Assembly (NCBI GenBank): GCA_910575695.1
Contig: CAJTGJ010000002.1
Location: 62,001-126,000 of the forward strand
Reading direction: 5' to 3'
Source of the DNA: Oscillospiraceae bacterium
Lineage (GTDB): Bacteria; Bacillota; Clostridia; Oscillospirales; Oscillospiraceae
DNA: 64,000 bases
Both the position numbers and the translations under genes were made by a program. The first letter of the stretch is position 1; each line of letters opens with the position of its first letter. Of this stretch, positions 9,356 through 18,983 are shown one piece after another. A model generated the notes under the pieces. It was given only the letters and a program-made list of their open reading frames with translations. It was not told the DNA's origin and searched no databases.

Positions 9356-9419
9356 ATTATAGCATAAGTGTCCCGGTTATGGTATCTTTTTTTTGAAAAA
9401 ATTTTTCCCGGCGTATAAT
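9356..9419. promoter_or_regulatory. divergent promoter region for nrdR (-) and the 53-aa small protein (+)
   Basis: On the minus strand TGCTATAAT (TATAAT at 9356-9361) is an extended -10 for nrdR. On the plus strand TTGAAA (9393-9398) and TATAAT (9414-9419) lie 15 bp apart, a short spacer, about 44 bp before the small gene at 9463. Confidence 0.55.
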
Positions 9420-9462
9420 CGGGACAAAGGGGTGGCATACTGTGCTGCGTGAGGTGATAACA

Positions 9463-9624
9463 ATGGAAAACCGCAATAGCAACAATTCTTTTGACAACAA
9501 GAACCATCAGAATTCCGAAAACAAGAAGCAGCAGAGCACCGAGAACAAAAAGCAGCAGGGCGGCGAGAACAAGAAGAGCTCCGGTAATCCCGAGAACAAG
9601 AATTCCACCAGCCGGGGCTGCTAA
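9463..9624 (+). CDS. 53-aa Asn/Lys/Gln-rich low-complexity protein
   Basis: Starts at ATG 9463 with GAGGTG 6 nt upstream, behind its own promoter and before a strong terminator, so it is probably a real monocistronic gene. The peptide is almost wholly hydrophilic and built from short ENKKQQ-type repeats ([21 protein letters not shown]), ending in SRGC. There is no hydrophobic segment. The composition recalls gamma-type small acid-soluble spore proteins (Asn/Gln-rich), but I see no spor-type cleavage motif and cannot assign a function. Confidence 0.65.
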   Translation: MENRNSNNSFDNKNHQNSENKKQQSTENKKQQGGENKKSSGNPENKNSTSRGC

Positions 9625-9663
9625 GGCCGCGCCGCTGCATACGCAGCTGTGTGATCACCGGCG

Positions 9664-9699
9664 GGAGCGGAGGGCGGCTGCGCCTTCCGCTCCTTTTTA
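9664..9699 (+). terminator. intrinsic terminator after the Asn/Lys-rich protein
   Basis: GGAGCGGAGGGCG (9664-9676) pairs with CGCCTTCCGCTCC (9681-9693, one wobble) and is followed by TTTTTATT. Confidence 0.8.
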
Positions 9700-9718
9700 T
9701 TGTGAAGGAGGCGGGCTG

Positions 9719-9910
9719 ATGAAGCCAAAAGGAAAAAACGACCCGGCGGATGTGAGCCGGGACCCGCAGTACCGGGAACCGCCGTATGAGGATCTGTCCA
9801 GCCTGGTAGCGGGACGGATCCAGGCGGGGCCCCAGTCCACGCCCCCCAGGGAGGGCACCGATCTGGACCACTGGCAGGACCCGGATCTGTTCCACTCCCC
9901 GGAGCTGTGA
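9719..9910 (+). CDS. 63-aa hypothetical hydrophilic protein
   Basis: ATG at 9719 is preceded by AAGGAGG at 8 nt. The peptide is charged and Pro-rich (MKPKGKNDPADVSRDPQYRE, then PPYEDLSSLVAGRIQAG and TDLDHWQDPDLFHSPEL). It has no membrane segment and no recognised domain. A 13-bp stem follows the stop immediately. The good ribosome site and the hairpin after it argue for a real gene; its function is unknown. Confidence 0.55.
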   Translation: MKPKGKNDPADVSRDPQYREPPYEDLSSLVAGRIQAGPQSTPPREGTDLDHWQDPDLFHSPEL

Positions 9911-9940
9911 GGAAAGCCCCCGCCGCCGCGGGGGCTTTCC
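9911..9940. terminator. 13-bp perfect hairpin between convergent genes
   Basis: GGAAAGCCCCCGC (9911-9923) and its exact complement (9928-9940) with a 4-nt loop. It sits between the 63-aa gene (+) and the DUF4363 gene (-). Only short T/A flanks are present. Confidence 0.65.
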
Positions 9941-9946
9941 TGCTGG

Positions 9947-10333
9947 CTACAGCAAATTGGTGATGGTGGGCAGTTCCGCTTCGATGAGCAGCCCCAGCTG
10001 GGTGATGAGCCGGGCGTTGGCGGCGGCGTATTCTGCGGGCTGGTGCTCGTTCCCCCGCAGAAAGGCCAGCGTCTCGTCAAAGGACACCAGGACCGCGTCG
10101 ATGTCGGTGTGGTGCAGGGTGATGTGGAGGTAGCCCTCGTGGCCAACCCACTGGTCCCTGGCCTTTTTGGTGAGCTGGATGGCGCTGTCCCAATCCTCAT
10201 GCTCCACCCGCTCCTGGGCCTGGGTGAGCAGGCCGGTGAGCTGATCGGTAAACCGGCTGAGATGGATGGTGTGAACGCCGCACAGCACCACCAGCAACGC
10301 AATCAGCACCAGCGATACATATAACCGCTTCAT
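9947..10333 (-). CDS. DUF4363 family protein
   Basis: 128-aa protein starting MKRLYVSLVLIALLVVLCGVH, with one N-terminal membrane anchor (about 3-20) and a helical extracytoplasmic part (LTGLLTQAQERVEHEDWDSAIQ, HITLHHTDIDAVLVSFDETLAFL). This arrangement is typical of DUF4363, which in Clostridia is usually encoded next to a DUF421 protein, as here. The ATG overlaps the stop of the upstream DUF421 gene by 4 nt (ATGA), indicating coupling. The biochemical role is unknown. Confidence 0.85.
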   Translation of the reverse strand: MKRLYVSLVLIALLVVLCGVHTIHLSRFTDQLTGLLTQAQERVEHEDWDSAIQLTKKARDQWVGHEGYLHITLHHTDIDAVLVSFDETLAFLRGNEHQPAEYAAANARLITQLGLLIEAELPTITNLL

Positions 10334-11013
10334 TTGCCCGCCTCCTTCTTGGGGATGCAGTAGGTGGTTCCCGTTTCGTCTACGGTGAGCAGAAATGCCT
10401 GCTGGGGGGCGGTCAGCCCGTGGGACGCAAGCTGCTTTTCCAGCCACACCGATTCATAGCCGCGGCCCTTCAGATTGTGCTCCAGCAGACGTCCGTCGCT
10501 GACCAGCACGATGGGAAGCCCTGTTTCCTGGGTGGATATGCCCATCTGGGCGGCGGTGGCGGGCTTTTCCGATGCATAGGGAAGGACGGACAGCTGGCCG
10601 TTGGTCTCCAGCAGGGCGAATTTGATGGTGCGGATATCGGTATAGCCCTGTATGCGCAGTTCCTCCAGCAGCTCATCAATGGTGAGGCGGCTGCTTTTCA
10701 GCTGATCCTGAAGCACACTGCCGTTTTCCACCACGATGGTGGGCTTGCCGCACAGCAGCGCCCGGAAGCGCAGGGATTTGGTGCACAGCACCGACAAAAT
10801 CGTGGACATGACCAGCAGCACCACAATGGGGATCAGGCCGGACAGCAGGGGGATGCCGTTGTCCTGCATGGGGACGGAGGCCAAGTCGGCGATGATCAAG
10901 GTGAGCACCAGCTCGGAGGGTTCCAGCTCACCGATCTGATGCTTGCCCAGCAGCCGGATGCCCACCACGATAAACAGGTAGAGCACCACGGTGCGTATGA
11001 GTACCACAAACAC
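10330..11013 (-). CDS. DUF421 (YetF/YcaP) family membrane protein
   Basis: 227-aa protein with two to three N-terminal membrane helices (VVLIRTVVLYLFIVVGIRLLG, VLTLIIADLASVPM, LLSGLIPIVVLLVMSTIL) and the cytoplasmic DUF421 domain (CGKPTIVVENGSVLQDQLKSS, IDELLEELRIQGYTDIRTIKFALLETNGQLSVLP). I set the start at GTG 11011-11013 because GAGG lies 7 nt upstream; the frame is open back to 11106 without a good ribosome site. Length agrees with YetF-type proteins (about 230 aa). YetF-type proteins in Bacillus spores relate to germination membranes, but function here is not shown. Confidence 0.87.
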   Translation of the reverse strand: MFVVLIRTVVLYLFIVVGIRLLGKHQIGELEPSELVLTLIIADLASVPMQDNGIPLLSGLIPIVVLLVMSTILSVLCTKSLRFRALLCGKPTIVVENGSVLQDQLKSSRLTIDELLEELRIQGYTDIRTIKFALLETNGQLSVLPYASEKPATAAQMGISTQETGLPIVLVSDGRLLEHNLKGRGYESVWLEKQLASHGLTAPQQAFLLTVDETGTTYCIPKKEAGK

Positions 11014-11136
11014 AAAAACACCTCGTTTCGCAGATATCTGCTTGAACATTTTGCCCTTGGAACGGGGCAGATATGCCAGCGGTTTGTCCAAAACTCCAAT
11101 TTTCATCTAGACGTGTAAAATGGGGCGGAGATTTTC

Positions 11137-11165
11137 TTGTTTTTTAGGGAGAGATGAGCTAAAAT
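11137..11165 (+). promoter_or_regulatory. carAB promoter
   Basis: TTGTTT (11137-11142), a 17-bp spacer and TAAAAT (11160-11165), 33 bp before the carA start. No PyrR-type attenuator or T-box is seen in the short leader. Confidence 0.6.
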
Positions 11166-11197
11166 ATCTTCAAGAAAAATAAAGGTGGGATGCACAG

Positions 11198-12286
11198 TTG
11201 AAAGCGACGTTGATTTTGGCCAATGGCGCGGTGTTCCATGGAAAAGCTATCGGGGCCGTGGAGGACCGTGTATGTGAAATGGTGTTCAACACGTCCATGA
11301 CCGGCTATCAGGAGATCCTCACCGACCCGTCCTACGCGGGGCAGGGTGTGGTGATGTCCTATCCCCTGATCGGCAATTATGGGGTGAATGGGGAGGACAA
11401 TGAATCCTTCCGGCCCTGGGCGGAGGCGTTTGTGGTCCGCCATTTGTCCCCTATGGGCAGTAATTTCCGCTGTGAGGACAGCCTGAGCAGTTATCTGCGT
11501 GCCAATCATATTGTGGGTGTGGAGGGTGTGGATACCCGTGCTCTCACCAAAATTCTCCGCAGTCAGGGTACCATGAATGGTATGATTACCTGTGCGGAGC
11601 ATTTTAATGTCAATGAGGTGATGAAAAGGCTGGCGGTTTACCGGGTGTCCGGTACGGTGGAGCGAGTGACCCGGAGGGAGGCGGAGGTATTTTCCCCGCT
11701 GGAGGCGCGAAAATACCGGGTGGCTCTGATGGACTACGGGGTGAAGCAGAACATGATCGAATGCCTGCGCAGGCGGGGGTGCGAGGTGACGGTATTCCCG
11801 GCCCGTACTCTGGCTTGTGACATTCTGCGCGGCGGCTTTGACGGCGTGATGCTGTCCAATGGCCCCGGCGACCCGGCGGACAATGTGGACATCATCAGGG
11901 AGGTGCGGGCGCTGTACGAATCTGAAATTCCCATATTTGCGGTGTGTCTGGGCCACCAGCTCCTGGCCCTGGCTACCGGGGCGAAAACCCATAAAATGAC
12001 CTTCGGCCACCGGGGCGGCAACCACCCGGTAAAGGATCTGGAGGCGGGGCGGTGCTTCATCACCAGCCAGAACCACGGCTACGTGGTGGACGCGGATACG
12101 GTAGACCCGGCGGTGGCCCAGGTGTCCCACATCAATGTCAATGACGGCACGGTGGAGGGGCTGAAGTACAGCCGTCCCAACTGCTTTACCGTCCAGTTCC
12201 ACCCCGAGGCCAGCCCCGGCCCGGAGGATACGGAATATCTGTTTGACCGTTTTACTGCTTCTATGGGAGGTGGACACCATGCCTAA
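11198..12286 (+). CDS. carA: carbamoyl-phosphate synthase small (glutaminase) subunit
   Basis: 362-aa class I glutamine amidotransferase that hydrolyses Gln and passes ammonia to CarB for carbamoyl phosphate synthesis (arginine and pyrimidines). TTG start with AAAGGTGGGA 7 nt upstream. The N-terminal CarA domain has [20 protein letters not shown]. The C-terminal GATase has the nucleophile in [13 protein letters not shown] (Cys near residue 249) and the His/Glu pair in [12 protein letters not shown]. The final 8 nt overlap the carB start. Complete and normal in length. Confidence 0.97.
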   Translation: MKATLILANGAVFHGKAIGAVEDRVCEMVFNTSMTGYQEILTDPSYAGQGVVMSYPLIGNYGVNGEDNESFRPWAEAFVVRHLSPMGSNFRCEDSLSSYLRANHIVGVEGVDTRALTKILRSQGTMNGMITCAEHFNVNEVMKRLAVYRVSGTVERVTRREAEVFSPLEARKYRVALMDYGVKQNMIECLRRRGCEVTVFPARTLACDILRGGFDGVMLSNGPGDPADNVDIIREVRALYESEIPIFAVCLGHQLLALATGAKTHKMTFGHRGGNHPVKDLEAGRCFITSQNHGYVVDADTVDPAVAQVSHINVNDGTVEGLKYSRPNCFTVQFHPEASPGPEDTEYLFDRFTASMGGGHHA

Positions 12287-15200
12287 AGACCCCAACATCA
12301 AAAAGGTTCTGGTCCTTGGCTCCGGTCCCATTGTGATCGGCCAGGCCGCTGAGTTTGACTACGCCGGAACCCAGGCCTGCCGGGCCCTGAAGGAGGAAGG
12401 GGTGGAGGTGGTGCTGGTCAACTCCAACCCCGCCACCATCATGACCGACAAGGACATCGCCGACCATGTGTACATCGAGCCGCTGAACGTGGCGTCCGTC
12501 ACCCAGGTGATCGAGAGGGAGCGGCCCGATTCCATTCTGCCCACCCTGGGCGGGCAGACGGGGCTGAACCTGGCTATGGCCCTCCACGAGGACCGCACGC
12601 TGGAGAAGTACGGGGTGCGCCTGCTGGGCACCAGCCCCGAATCCATCCATAAGGCGGAGGACCGCCAGGGCTTCAAGGACTGCATGGAATCCATCGGCCA
12701 GCCCTGCGTCACGTCTGACGTGGTGGAAAGTGTGGAGGCCGCTGTGGCCTTTGCCAACCAGATCGGCTACCCGGTGATCGTGCGGCCTGCCTATACCCTG
12801 GGCGGCACCGGCGGCGGCATCGCCTATGATGAGCCGTCCCTGCGGGAAATCGCGGACCGGGGCATCCACCTCTCCCGGGTGGGTCAGGTGCTGATCGAGC
12901 GATGCATTGCCGGCTGGAAGGAGATTGAGTTCGAGGTCATGCGGGACGGCGCCGGGAACGTCATCCAGATCTGCTCCATGGAAAACCTGGACCCGGTGGG
13001 TGTCCACACCGGCGATTCCATTGTGGTGGCCCCTACCCAGACCCTGGCAAACCGGGAGTACCAGATGCTTCGTTCCGCCGCGCTGAATATCATCACCGCC
13101 CTGGGCATTGAGGGCGGCTGTAACTGCCAGTTTGCCCTGAATCCCGATTCTTATGAGTACGCCGTCATTGAGGTTAACCCCCGGGTCTCCCGCTCGTCGG
13201 CGCTGGCCTCCAAAGCCACGGGCTATCCCATTGCCAAGGTAGCGGCGAAAATCGCCCTGGGGTACACCCTGGACGAGATCCCCAACGCCGTCACCGGCAA
13301 GACCACCGCCTGCTTCGAGCCTACGGTGGACTACTGCGTGCTGAAAATCCCCCGCCTGCCCTTCGACAAGTTTACCACCGCCAGCCGCACCCTGGGCACC
13401 CAGATGAAGGCCACCGGCGAGGTGATGGCCATTGCCAACTCCTTCGAGGGGGCGCTGATGAAGGCCATCCGCTCCCTGGAGCTGAACGTCCGAGCTCTGC
13501 GCCTGCCCAAGCTGGACGAGTTCTACACCGACGAGATCGAGGATATGCTGGTGAACGTGGACGACGAGCGCCTGTTCGTGGTGGCGGAGGCCATCCGCCG
13601 GGGCGTGTCCCCCAAGAAGATCAACTCCATCACCAAAATGGACATCTGGTTCCTGAACCGCTTCAAGAACATCATCGACATGGAGGAAGCCCTGATCCGC
13701 TGTAAGGGCGTGCCCGACGAGGACATCCTGCGCCGGGCCAAGGAGATGTGCTTTGCCGACAGCTACATCGGCTGGCTGTGCCAGATGGAGCAAAAAGATG
13801 TGAAGGCCCTGCGGGAGCAGTACGGCATTATCCCCTCCTTTAAAATGGTGGACACCTGTGCCGCCGAGTTTGACGCGGAGACGCCCTACTATTATTCCTC
13901 CTACGACGGGGAGAATGAGGCGGACAGCCGGGACACTGGGCGGAAAAAGGTGCTGGTGCTGGGCTCCGGCCCCATCCGCATCGGGCAGGGGATTGAGTTT
14001 GACTACTGTTCCGTCCACTCCGTGTGGGCGCTGAAGCGGCTGGGCTATGAAACCATCATCGTCAACAACAACCCCGAAACCGTTTCCACTGACTTCGACG
14101 TGGCGGATAAGCTGTATTTCGAGCCGCTGACCGCCGAGGACGTGCAGAACATCGTGGAGCAGGAACATCCTTGGGGAGCGGTGGTGCAGTTCGGCGGGCA
14201 GACCGCTATCAAGCTGGCCCGCGCCCTCACCGAAATGGGCGTGCCCATTTTAGGCACCTCCTCCGACGGCGTGGACGCCGCCGAGGACCGGGAGCGGTTT
14301 GATGAGATCCTGAACCAGTGCCGCATCTCCCGGGCCAAGGGCCGCACTGTGTTCACCACCGAGGAGGCGCTGGCGGCGGCCAACGAGATTGGCTACCCCG
14401 TGCTGGTGCGCCCATCCTATGTGCTGGGCGGGCAGGGGATGGAGATCGCCTACAACGACCGGAATATCACCGACTTCATGCGCATCATCAACCTGACGGT
14501 GCAGGAGCACCCCATCCTGGTGGACAAATACCTGATGGGCCGGGAGGTGGAGGTAGACGGCGTGTTCGACGGGGAGGACCTGCTCATTCCCGGCATCATG
14601 GAGCACGTGGAGCGGGCAGGGGTCCACTCCGGGGATTCTATCTCCGTTTACCCCTCGATCCACGTGGAGGAAAAGCACAAGCAGGTCATTGAAAAGTATA
14701 CGTATGATTTGGCCAAGGCCCTGGGGGTCATCGGGCTGATCAATATCCAGTTCATCATCTATGACGACCAGGTTTACGTCATTGAGGTGAACCCCCGGTC
14801 CTCCCGAACCATCCCCTATATCTCCAAGGTCACCGGCGTGCCGATCATCGACCTGGCTACCAAGGTGATGCTGGGGCAGAAACTGAGGGATCTGGGCTAC
14901 GGCACCGGGATTTACAGGGAGGCGGATTATTTCGCGGTAAAAATGCCCGTATTCTCCTTTGAAAAGCTCACCGATGTGGACACCGGCCTGGGCCCGGAAA
15001 TGAAGTCCACCGGCGAGGTGCTGGGCATTGCGGAATCCTTCCCCCAGGCGCTGTTAAAGGCCTTCAAGGGGGCCAATATGCGCGCACCCAAGCGGGGCGG
15101 ACGGGTGATCATCACCGTAAAGGACGAGGACAAACGTGAGTGCATCGGCATCGCCCGGCGTTTTTCCGAAATGGGCATTGAGATTCTGGCCACCGACGGC

Positions 15201-15488
15201 ACCCGGCAGACGCTGCTGGACGCGGGAGTGCCCTGCACCCGGGTGGCCCGGGTGTCGGAGGCCCATCCGAATATTATGGATATGATCGCCTCGGGCACCA
15301 TCGACCTGGTGATCAACACTCCCACCAAGGGCCGCAGGCAGGACAGCGACGGCTTCCGTATCCGCCGGGCTGCGGTGGAGCACTCCGTGGGCTGTGTCAC
15401 CGCCATCGACACCGCCCGGGCCCTGCTCACCGCCCGGGAGCAGGGGAGAAGCGAGGACTTGCAGGCGGTGGATATCACCACAATCTGA
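12279..15488 (+). CDS. carB: carbamoyl-phosphate synthase large subunit
   Basis: 1069-aa synthase subunit with two ATP-grasp halves, the first phosphorylating bicarbonate and the second carbamate. The N-terminal half begins [20 protein letters not shown] and the internal repeat [21 protein letters not shown] starts near residue 557. ATP-grasp glycine loops ([15 protein letters not shown] and [15 protein letters not shown]) and [12 protein letters not shown] / [12 protein letters not shown] metal segments are intact. The C-terminal MGS-like domain ([31 protein letters not shown]) is the usual allosteric region. ATG at 12279 lies inside the carA end and is coupled to it. Confidence 0.98.
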   Translation: MPKDPNIKKVLVLGSGPIVIGQAAEFDYAGTQACRALKEEGVEVVLVNSNPATIMTDKDIADHVYIEPLNVASVTQVIERERPDSILPTLGGQTGLNLAMALHEDRTLEKYGVRLLGTSPESIHKAEDRQGFKDCMESIGQPCVTSDVVESVEAAVAFANQIGYPVIVRPAYTLGGTGGGIAYDEPSLREIADRGIHLSRVGQVLIERCIAGWKEIEFEVMRDGAGNVIQICSMENLDPVGVHTGDSIVVAPTQTLANREYQMLRSAALNIITALGIEGGCNCQFALNPDSYEYAVIEVNPRVSRSSALASKATGYPIAKVAAKIALGYTLDEIPNAVTGKTTACFEPTVDYCVLKIPRLPFDKFTTASRTLGTQMKATGEVMAIANSFEGALMKAIRSLELNVRALRLPKLDEFYTDEIEDMLVNVDDERLFVVAEAIRRGVSPKKINSITKMDIWFLNRFKNIIDMEEALIRCKGVPDEDILRRAKEMCFADSYIGWLCQMEQKDVKALREQYGIIPSFKMVDTCAAEFDAETPYYYSSYDGENEADSRDTGRKKVLVLGSGPIRIGQGIEFDYCSVHSVWALKRLGYETIIVNNNPETVSTDFDVADKLYFEPLTAEDVQNIVEQEHPWGAVVQFGGQTAIKLARALTEMGVPILGTSSDGVDAAEDRERFDEILNQCRISRAKGRTVFTTEEALAAANEIGYPVLVRPSYVLGGQGMEIAYNDRNITDFMRIINLTVQEHPILVDKYLMGREVEVDGVFDGEDLLIPGIMEHVERAGVHSGDSISVYPSIHVEEKHKQVIEKYTYDLAKALGVIGLINIQFIIYDDQVYVIEVNPRSSRTIPYISKVTGVPIIDLATKVMLGQKLRDLGYGTGIYREADYFAVKMPVFSFEKLTDVDTGLGPEMKSTGEVLGIAESFPQALLKAFKGANMRAPKRGGRVIITVKDEDKRECIGIARRFSEMGIEILATDGTRQTLLDAGVPCTRVARVSEAHPNIMDMIASGTIDLVINTPTKGRRQDSDGFRIRRAAVEHSVGCVTAIDTARALLTAREQGRSEDLQAVDITTI

Positions 15489-15500
15489 GGAGGGAGAACG

Positions 15501-16184
15501 ATGTATTACCGGCGCAGGATGCTGAGATTTGATATCTGGTTTACGCTGCTGATCTCCTTCGGCATCGGCTGGTGCGCGGGAAAAGTTGCTGAGCTGGTTT
15601 TGCCTGCCATGTATGAATCCTACGCGGAGGAGCACGTCATTGCCGACGGCGACATCGGCGGCAAGGCAGGGCCGGAGGTGTTCCAGGTCCAGAGCATAGA
15701 CGATATCCTAAGCCACGATACCTTTACCATTGTGTCCCATGGGATTCGCTACCGCAACCGGGGGGCGGGGTATTACCACGGCAATTATTTCCACGCGGTG
15801 GAGCTGCCTTCCGGTGAGGTGGTAGCCGCCTGGATCAATATGGAGAACGTCCAGTATGATGGGGAGTATTACTCCAGCGACCACACCCTGCCGGTGGGCA
15901 AGGTGGTTTGGGCGGATCTGACTGACGATGAGTATTTTATGCAGCAGATCTCCTATGGCGACCCGTTGACCCGCACCGATTTCTATGTGGATATGTGGGG
16001 CGTTGGGGGAGCCATGGACCAAGAGGACTATTTCAAACATCGGGTCGATGGCGTCCAGGCAATCGTCACCATTATCTGCTTCCCGCTGCTGCACTCCATT
16101 GGGGCCAAGCTGGGACTGTTCCCCTATTTCTTCCCGCCCCGGAAGAAAAAAGGGGAGGAGGAGCAAAAGGGGGAATGGGACTGA
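15501..16184 (+). CDS. hypothetical membrane protein
   Basis: 227-aa protein, 12 bp after carB with GAGGAGGG upstream, so probably co-transcribed. An N-terminal membrane helix (DIWFTLLISFGIGWCAGKV, about 10-30) is followed by an extracytoplasmic part (residues about 35-185, rich in Tyr/Asp/Gly). A second hydrophobic stretch (AIVTIICFPLLHSIGAKLGLF, about 188-208) leads to a short Lys/Glu-rich tail. I do not recognise a family. The topology suggests an outward-facing domain held by two helices. Confidence 0.7.
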   Translation: MYYRRRMLRFDIWFTLLISFGIGWCAGKVAELVLPAMYESYAEEHVIADGDIGGKAGPEVFQVQSIDDILSHDTFTIVSHGIRYRNRGAGYYHGNYFHAVELPSGEVVAAWINMENVQYDGEYYSSDHTLPVGKVVWADLTDDEYFMQQISYGDPLTRTDFYVDMWGVGGAMDQEDYFKHRVDGVQAIVTIICFPLLHSIGAKLGLFPYFFPPRKKKGEEEQKGEWD

Positions 16185-16245
16185 CGGTTTGGTGCGTATT
16201 CCCGGCAAAATTGGTTCCAGCGCTTTTTAAAAGGAGAGATTTACC

Positions 16246-16836
16246 ATGAACGAAAAGAAGGTCAAAAAAGTGAACGCAGGCTATCTGCTGGCCGCGATTT
16301 TTATCCCCGTAGTCCTGATTATAGCGGGCGGCTTCCTTGCGGGTACGGTTTTCATAGACGAGAAGACGCTGTTTATGGCATCGTATTCCGTGCCGCTGGT
16401 CCTGTCTGTGGTGTGGTGGATTTTTGGCCCCACCACTATCTGGAATCAAAAGAAAAAGAAGATGATGAAAACTCTGTCGGGGCAGGGCTTCAACCGCAAC
16501 CAGACCTTTTACGGCAGCAACCAGACTGTAGCGGTAGATATCCGCCAGGGCAAGGTGGCGCTGTTGTTCTTCTGGAATCCGTTTGACCTGTATGTCTTGT
16601 CTGCCAGCCGGATCACCAAGGGGTGGACGGAGGACGGCGCGGGCGGCGCGGGCTTCCTGCGGGGCACCAGCCGGGTGAGCTTCCTGTTTTTGATCGACGA
16701 TATCAAGATCCGGGTGAATACCTTCACCTCCAACCAGCGGTGGAAAATGGACGATCCCAAGATTTTGGAGGCCGTTTCCAAAGCGGATATGATGGTGCAG
16801 GTGCTGAATGAGGCCAAGCAGGCAACGGGGAATTGA
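16246..16836 (+). CDS. hypothetical membrane protein
   Basis: 196-aa protein with an AAAGGAGAG ribosome site. Two N-terminal helices (GYLLAAIFIPVVLIIAGGFLAG, about 12-34; MASYSVPLVLSVVWWIF, about 44-60) are followed by a basic stretch (NQKKKKMMK) and a cytoplasmic domain. That domain (GKVALLFFWNPFDLYVLSASRI, RVSFLFLIDDIKIRVNTF) resembles a PH-like beta fold only by eye. No family is recognised. It lies between two other small unknown genes in the same direction. Confidence 0.65.
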   Translation: MNEKKVKKVNAGYLLAAIFIPVVLIIAGGFLAGTVFIDEKTLFMASYSVPLVLSVVWWIFGPTTIWNQKKKKMMKTLSGQGFNRNQTFYGSNQTVAVDIRQGKVALLFFWNPFDLYVLSASRITKGWTEDGAGGAGFLRGTSRVSFLFLIDDIKIRVNTFTSNQRWKMDDPKILEAVSKADMMVQVLNEAKQATGN

Positions 16837-16837
16837 A

Positions 16838-17188
16838 ATGGGACTGATTGACAAATTTTTGCGCAAGTACCAGGACGACTGGTGCCGGGACTGCAAGTGC
16901 GCCATGGAGAAAAACCGCAAACAGCTGTTTGCCCTGCCTGATGTGTCGGTGGGCCATTATGTGCGGCACGAGGACGCGGATTTCTACAAAAAGAATCTGC
17001 GGTTGGTGGAGAAAAAGGCGGATATTCCCGCGGGAATGTACGCCTGCGGGGCCATTCAGTACCGCTGCCCGGAGTGCGGGAAGCGGGTGACTGTGATGCA
17101 GCCCTTCCTGCCCGTGCGGGGAGAGGAAAAGCATGAGATCCATGTTCTGTTTGAGCATGGAGAGCTGGACGAGTTTTTGTGGACGTAA
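16838..17188 (+). CDS. 116-aa hypothetical protein with Cys pairs
   Basis: The ATG at 16838 begins 1 nt after the preceding stop, so translation is likely coupled. The sequence has CRDCKC near residue 16-21 and YRCPECGKRVTVMQPF near residue 74, two Cys-pair knuckles that could bind zinc. The end is acidic (HEIHVLFEHGELDEFLW). No membrane segment. Function unknown; a zinc-ribbon accessory protein is a guess from the knuckles only. Confidence 0.7.
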   Translation: MGLIDKFLRKYQDDWCRDCKCAMEKNRKQLFALPDVSVGHYVRHEDADFYKKNLRLVEKKADIPAGMYACGAIQYRCPECGKRVTVMQPFLPVRGEEKHEIHVLFEHGELDEFLWT

Positions 17189-17194
17189 CATCAA

Positions 17195-17226
17195 GCGCGG
17201 CGTTTCGTTCAGACGGATCGCCGCGC
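17195..17226 (+). promoter_or_regulatory. 8-bp GC-rich inverted repeat in the guaA leader
   Basis: GCGCGGCG (17195-17202) and CGCCGCGC (17219-17226) with a 16-nt loop, ending 19 bp before the guaA start. There is no T tract, so it is more likely a processing or stability hairpin or an operator than a terminator. Confidence 0.4.
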
Positions 17227-17245
17227 CCTGAAAAGGAGTGGTATC

Positions 17246-18787
17246 ATGGATCATCAGCTTGTGATCGTGCTGGATTTCGGCGGGCAGTATAATCAGCTCA
17301 TTGCCCGGCGGGTGCGGGAATGCGGCGTGTACTGTGAGGTCAAGCCCTACACCACCCCGCTGGCCGATTTGCGGGCCATGGATCCTATCGGGATCATTTT
17401 TACCGGGGGTCCGGATTCCGTCTACCTGGAGGGCTCTCCCCAGGTGGACCGATCCATTTTTTCCTGGGGCGTGCCCATTCTGGGCATCTGCTACGGCTGT
17501 CAGCTGATGGCTCACAGCCTGGGCGGACGGGTAACCGCAGCCCAGGACGATTCCGCCCGGGAATATGGCAAGACCATCACCTTCTTTGAGACGGACTGCA
17601 AGCTGTTCAAGGGCCTGCCGGACACGGGCGTCACCTGGATGAGTCATGGGGACTATATGGAGCAGGTGCCGAAGGGCTTTGCGCTGGCGGCTCGCAGCGG
17701 GGCCTGTCCAAATGTGGCCATCGCGGACGAGGCCAGAGGGTTCTATGGGGTACAGTTTCATCCCGAGGTGAACCACACGGAGCATGGCGTTGATATGATC
17801 CGCAATTTTCTGTATGAGGTGTGCCACGCCGCCGGGGACTGGACCATGGAGGACTACAAGCGCACCGCAGTCAGGGATTTGCGGGAGAAAATCGGTGGCG
17901 GCAGGGTGCTGCTGGCCCTCAGCGGCGGGGTGGATTCCTCTGTGGCGGCGGCGTTGCTGGCTGAGGCGGTGGGGGAGCAGCTCACCTGCGTGTTTGTGGA
18001 CCACGGCCTCATGCGGAAGGACGAGGGCGACGAGGTGGAGGCCGCGTTTTCCAGATGGGCCATGAACTTCATCCGGGTAGACGCAGAGGAGCGGTTCCTG
18101 ACCAAGCTGGCCGGGGTAGACGAGCCGGAGCGGAAGCGGAAAATCATCGGTGAGGAGTTCATCCGGGTGTTCGAGGAGGAGGCCAAAAAGGTGGGCGCCG
18201 TGGATTATCTGGCCCAGGGCACCATCTATCCCGATGTGATCGAATCGGGGGCGGGGAATGCCGCTGTGATCAAAAGCCACCACAATGTGGGCGGTCTGCC
18301 GGACTATGTGGATTTCAAGGAGATCGTGGAGCCGCTGCGCCTGCTGTTCAAGGACGAGGTGAGGCAGCTGGGCCGGGAGCTGGGCCTGCCGGAGTATTTG
18401 GTGATGCGCCAGCCCTTCCCCGGGCCTGGGCTGGCCATCCGGGTGATCGGGGATATCACGAAGGACAAGCTGGATATTCTCCGGGAGGCGGACGCCATCT
18501 TCCGGGAGGAGATGGCAAAGGCCGGAGAGGAGCGGTATTTGAGCCAGTTCTTTGCGGCGCTGACCAATATGCGGTCTGTGGGTGTGATGGGAGATGGGCG
18601 GACCTACGACTACGCCATTGCGCTGCGGGCGGTGACCACGGACGATTTTATGACGGCGGATTGGGCGCGTATTCCCTATGAACTGCTGGACCGGGTAAGT
18701 GTGCGCATTGTCAACGAGGTGAGGGGCGTCAACCGGGTGCTGTATGATATCACCTCCAAGCCCCCGGCGACGATTGAGTGGGAATGA
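17246..18787 (+). CDS. guaA: GMP synthase (glutamine-hydrolysing)
   Basis: 513-aa enzyme converting XMP to GMP with Gln and ATP. The N-terminal class I amidotransferase has its nucleophile in GICYGCQ (Cys82) and the His-Glu pair in [10 protein letters not shown]. The ATP pyrophosphatase domain has the P-loop [13 protein letters not shown] (about 223-235). The C-terminal dimerisation domain ends with the canonical [12 protein letters not shown]. The last codons GAG TGG GAA TGA form the left copy of a 10-bp repeat (GAGTGGGAAT) found again at 29044. The 3' end is therefore an integration site, and the stop codon is supplied partly by the inserted element. Confidence 0.97.
   Translation: MDHQLVIVLDFGGQYNQLIARRVRECGVYCEVKPYTTPLADLRAMDPIGIIFTGGPDSVYLEGSPQVDRSIFSWGVPILGICYGCQLMAHSLGGRVTAAQDDSAREYGKTITFFETDCKLFKGLPDTGVTWMSHGDYMEQVPKGFALAARSGACPNVAIADEARGFYGVQFHPEVNHTEHGVDMIRNFLYEVCHAAGDWTMEDYKRTAVRDLREKIGGGRVLLALSGGVDSSVAAALLAEAVGEQLTCVFVDHGLMRKDEGDEVEAAFSRWAMNFIRVDAEERFLTKLAGVDEPERKRKIIGEEFIRVFEEEAKKVGAVDYLAQGTIYPDVIESGAGNAAVIKSHHNVGGLPDYVDFKEIVEPLRLLFKDEVRQLGRELGLPEYLVMRQPFPGPGLAIRVIGDITKDKLDILREADAIFREEMAKAGEERYLSQFFAALTNMRSVGVMGDGRTYDYAIALRAVTTDDFMTADWARIPYELLDRVSVRIVNEVRGVNRVLYDITSKPPATIEWE
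18776..18785 (+). repeat. att core, left copy (guaA 3' end)
   Basis: GAGTGGGAAT encodes Glu-Trp-Glu and the first base of the stop. It is identical to 29044-29053. Confidence 0.85.
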
Positions 18788-18846
18788 TTTCAGAAGCCCA
18801 GAAAAAGCCCGGAATGACTGGGTTTTCTAAGGCCTGATGCCCTTCG

Positions 18847-18864
18847 TGGCAACGATTTGGCAAC
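18847..18864 (+). repeat. IME1 left integrase arm-site pair
   Basis: TGGCAAC at 18847-18853 and 18858-18864, 11 bp apart in direct orientation. The same motif with the same spacing is at 28925-28942. Confidence 0.7.
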
Positions 18865-18879
18865 ATTTTCATTATTCAT

Positions 18880-18925
18880 AAAAAGAGAGCTAACTGATTT
18901 TGATTGGTCAGTTAGCTCTCTTTTT
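18880..18925. terminator. strong bidirectional terminator at IME1 left end
   Basis: A perfect 18-bp stem (18880-18897 with 18908-18925, core GAGAGCTAACTGA) has an A tract on one side and a TTTTTCTTTTT tract on the other. It stops guaA read-through into IME1 and ends the XRE gene. A weaker hairpin (AGAAAAAGCCC / GGGTTTTCT) lies at 18801-18828. Confidence 0.85.
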
Positions 18926-18983
18926 CTTTTTATTATTATTTTGTGCAACAAACGGCCTTTCCCGTGGCCTACAAGTGAGAGGG

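Noticed and set aside
11107..11197. PyrR attenuator or riboswitch before carA
   Set aside because: The leader is only about 25-30 nt from the predicted promoter to the start and forms no terminator hairpin.
12261..14168. 635-codon minus-strand frame inside carB
   Set aside because: Shadow of carB, with no ribosome site and His/Gly/Leu-rich junk composition.
18776..18860. tRNA gene as integration target
   Set aside because: No cloverleaf is present; the duplicated core is the guaA 3' coding end.
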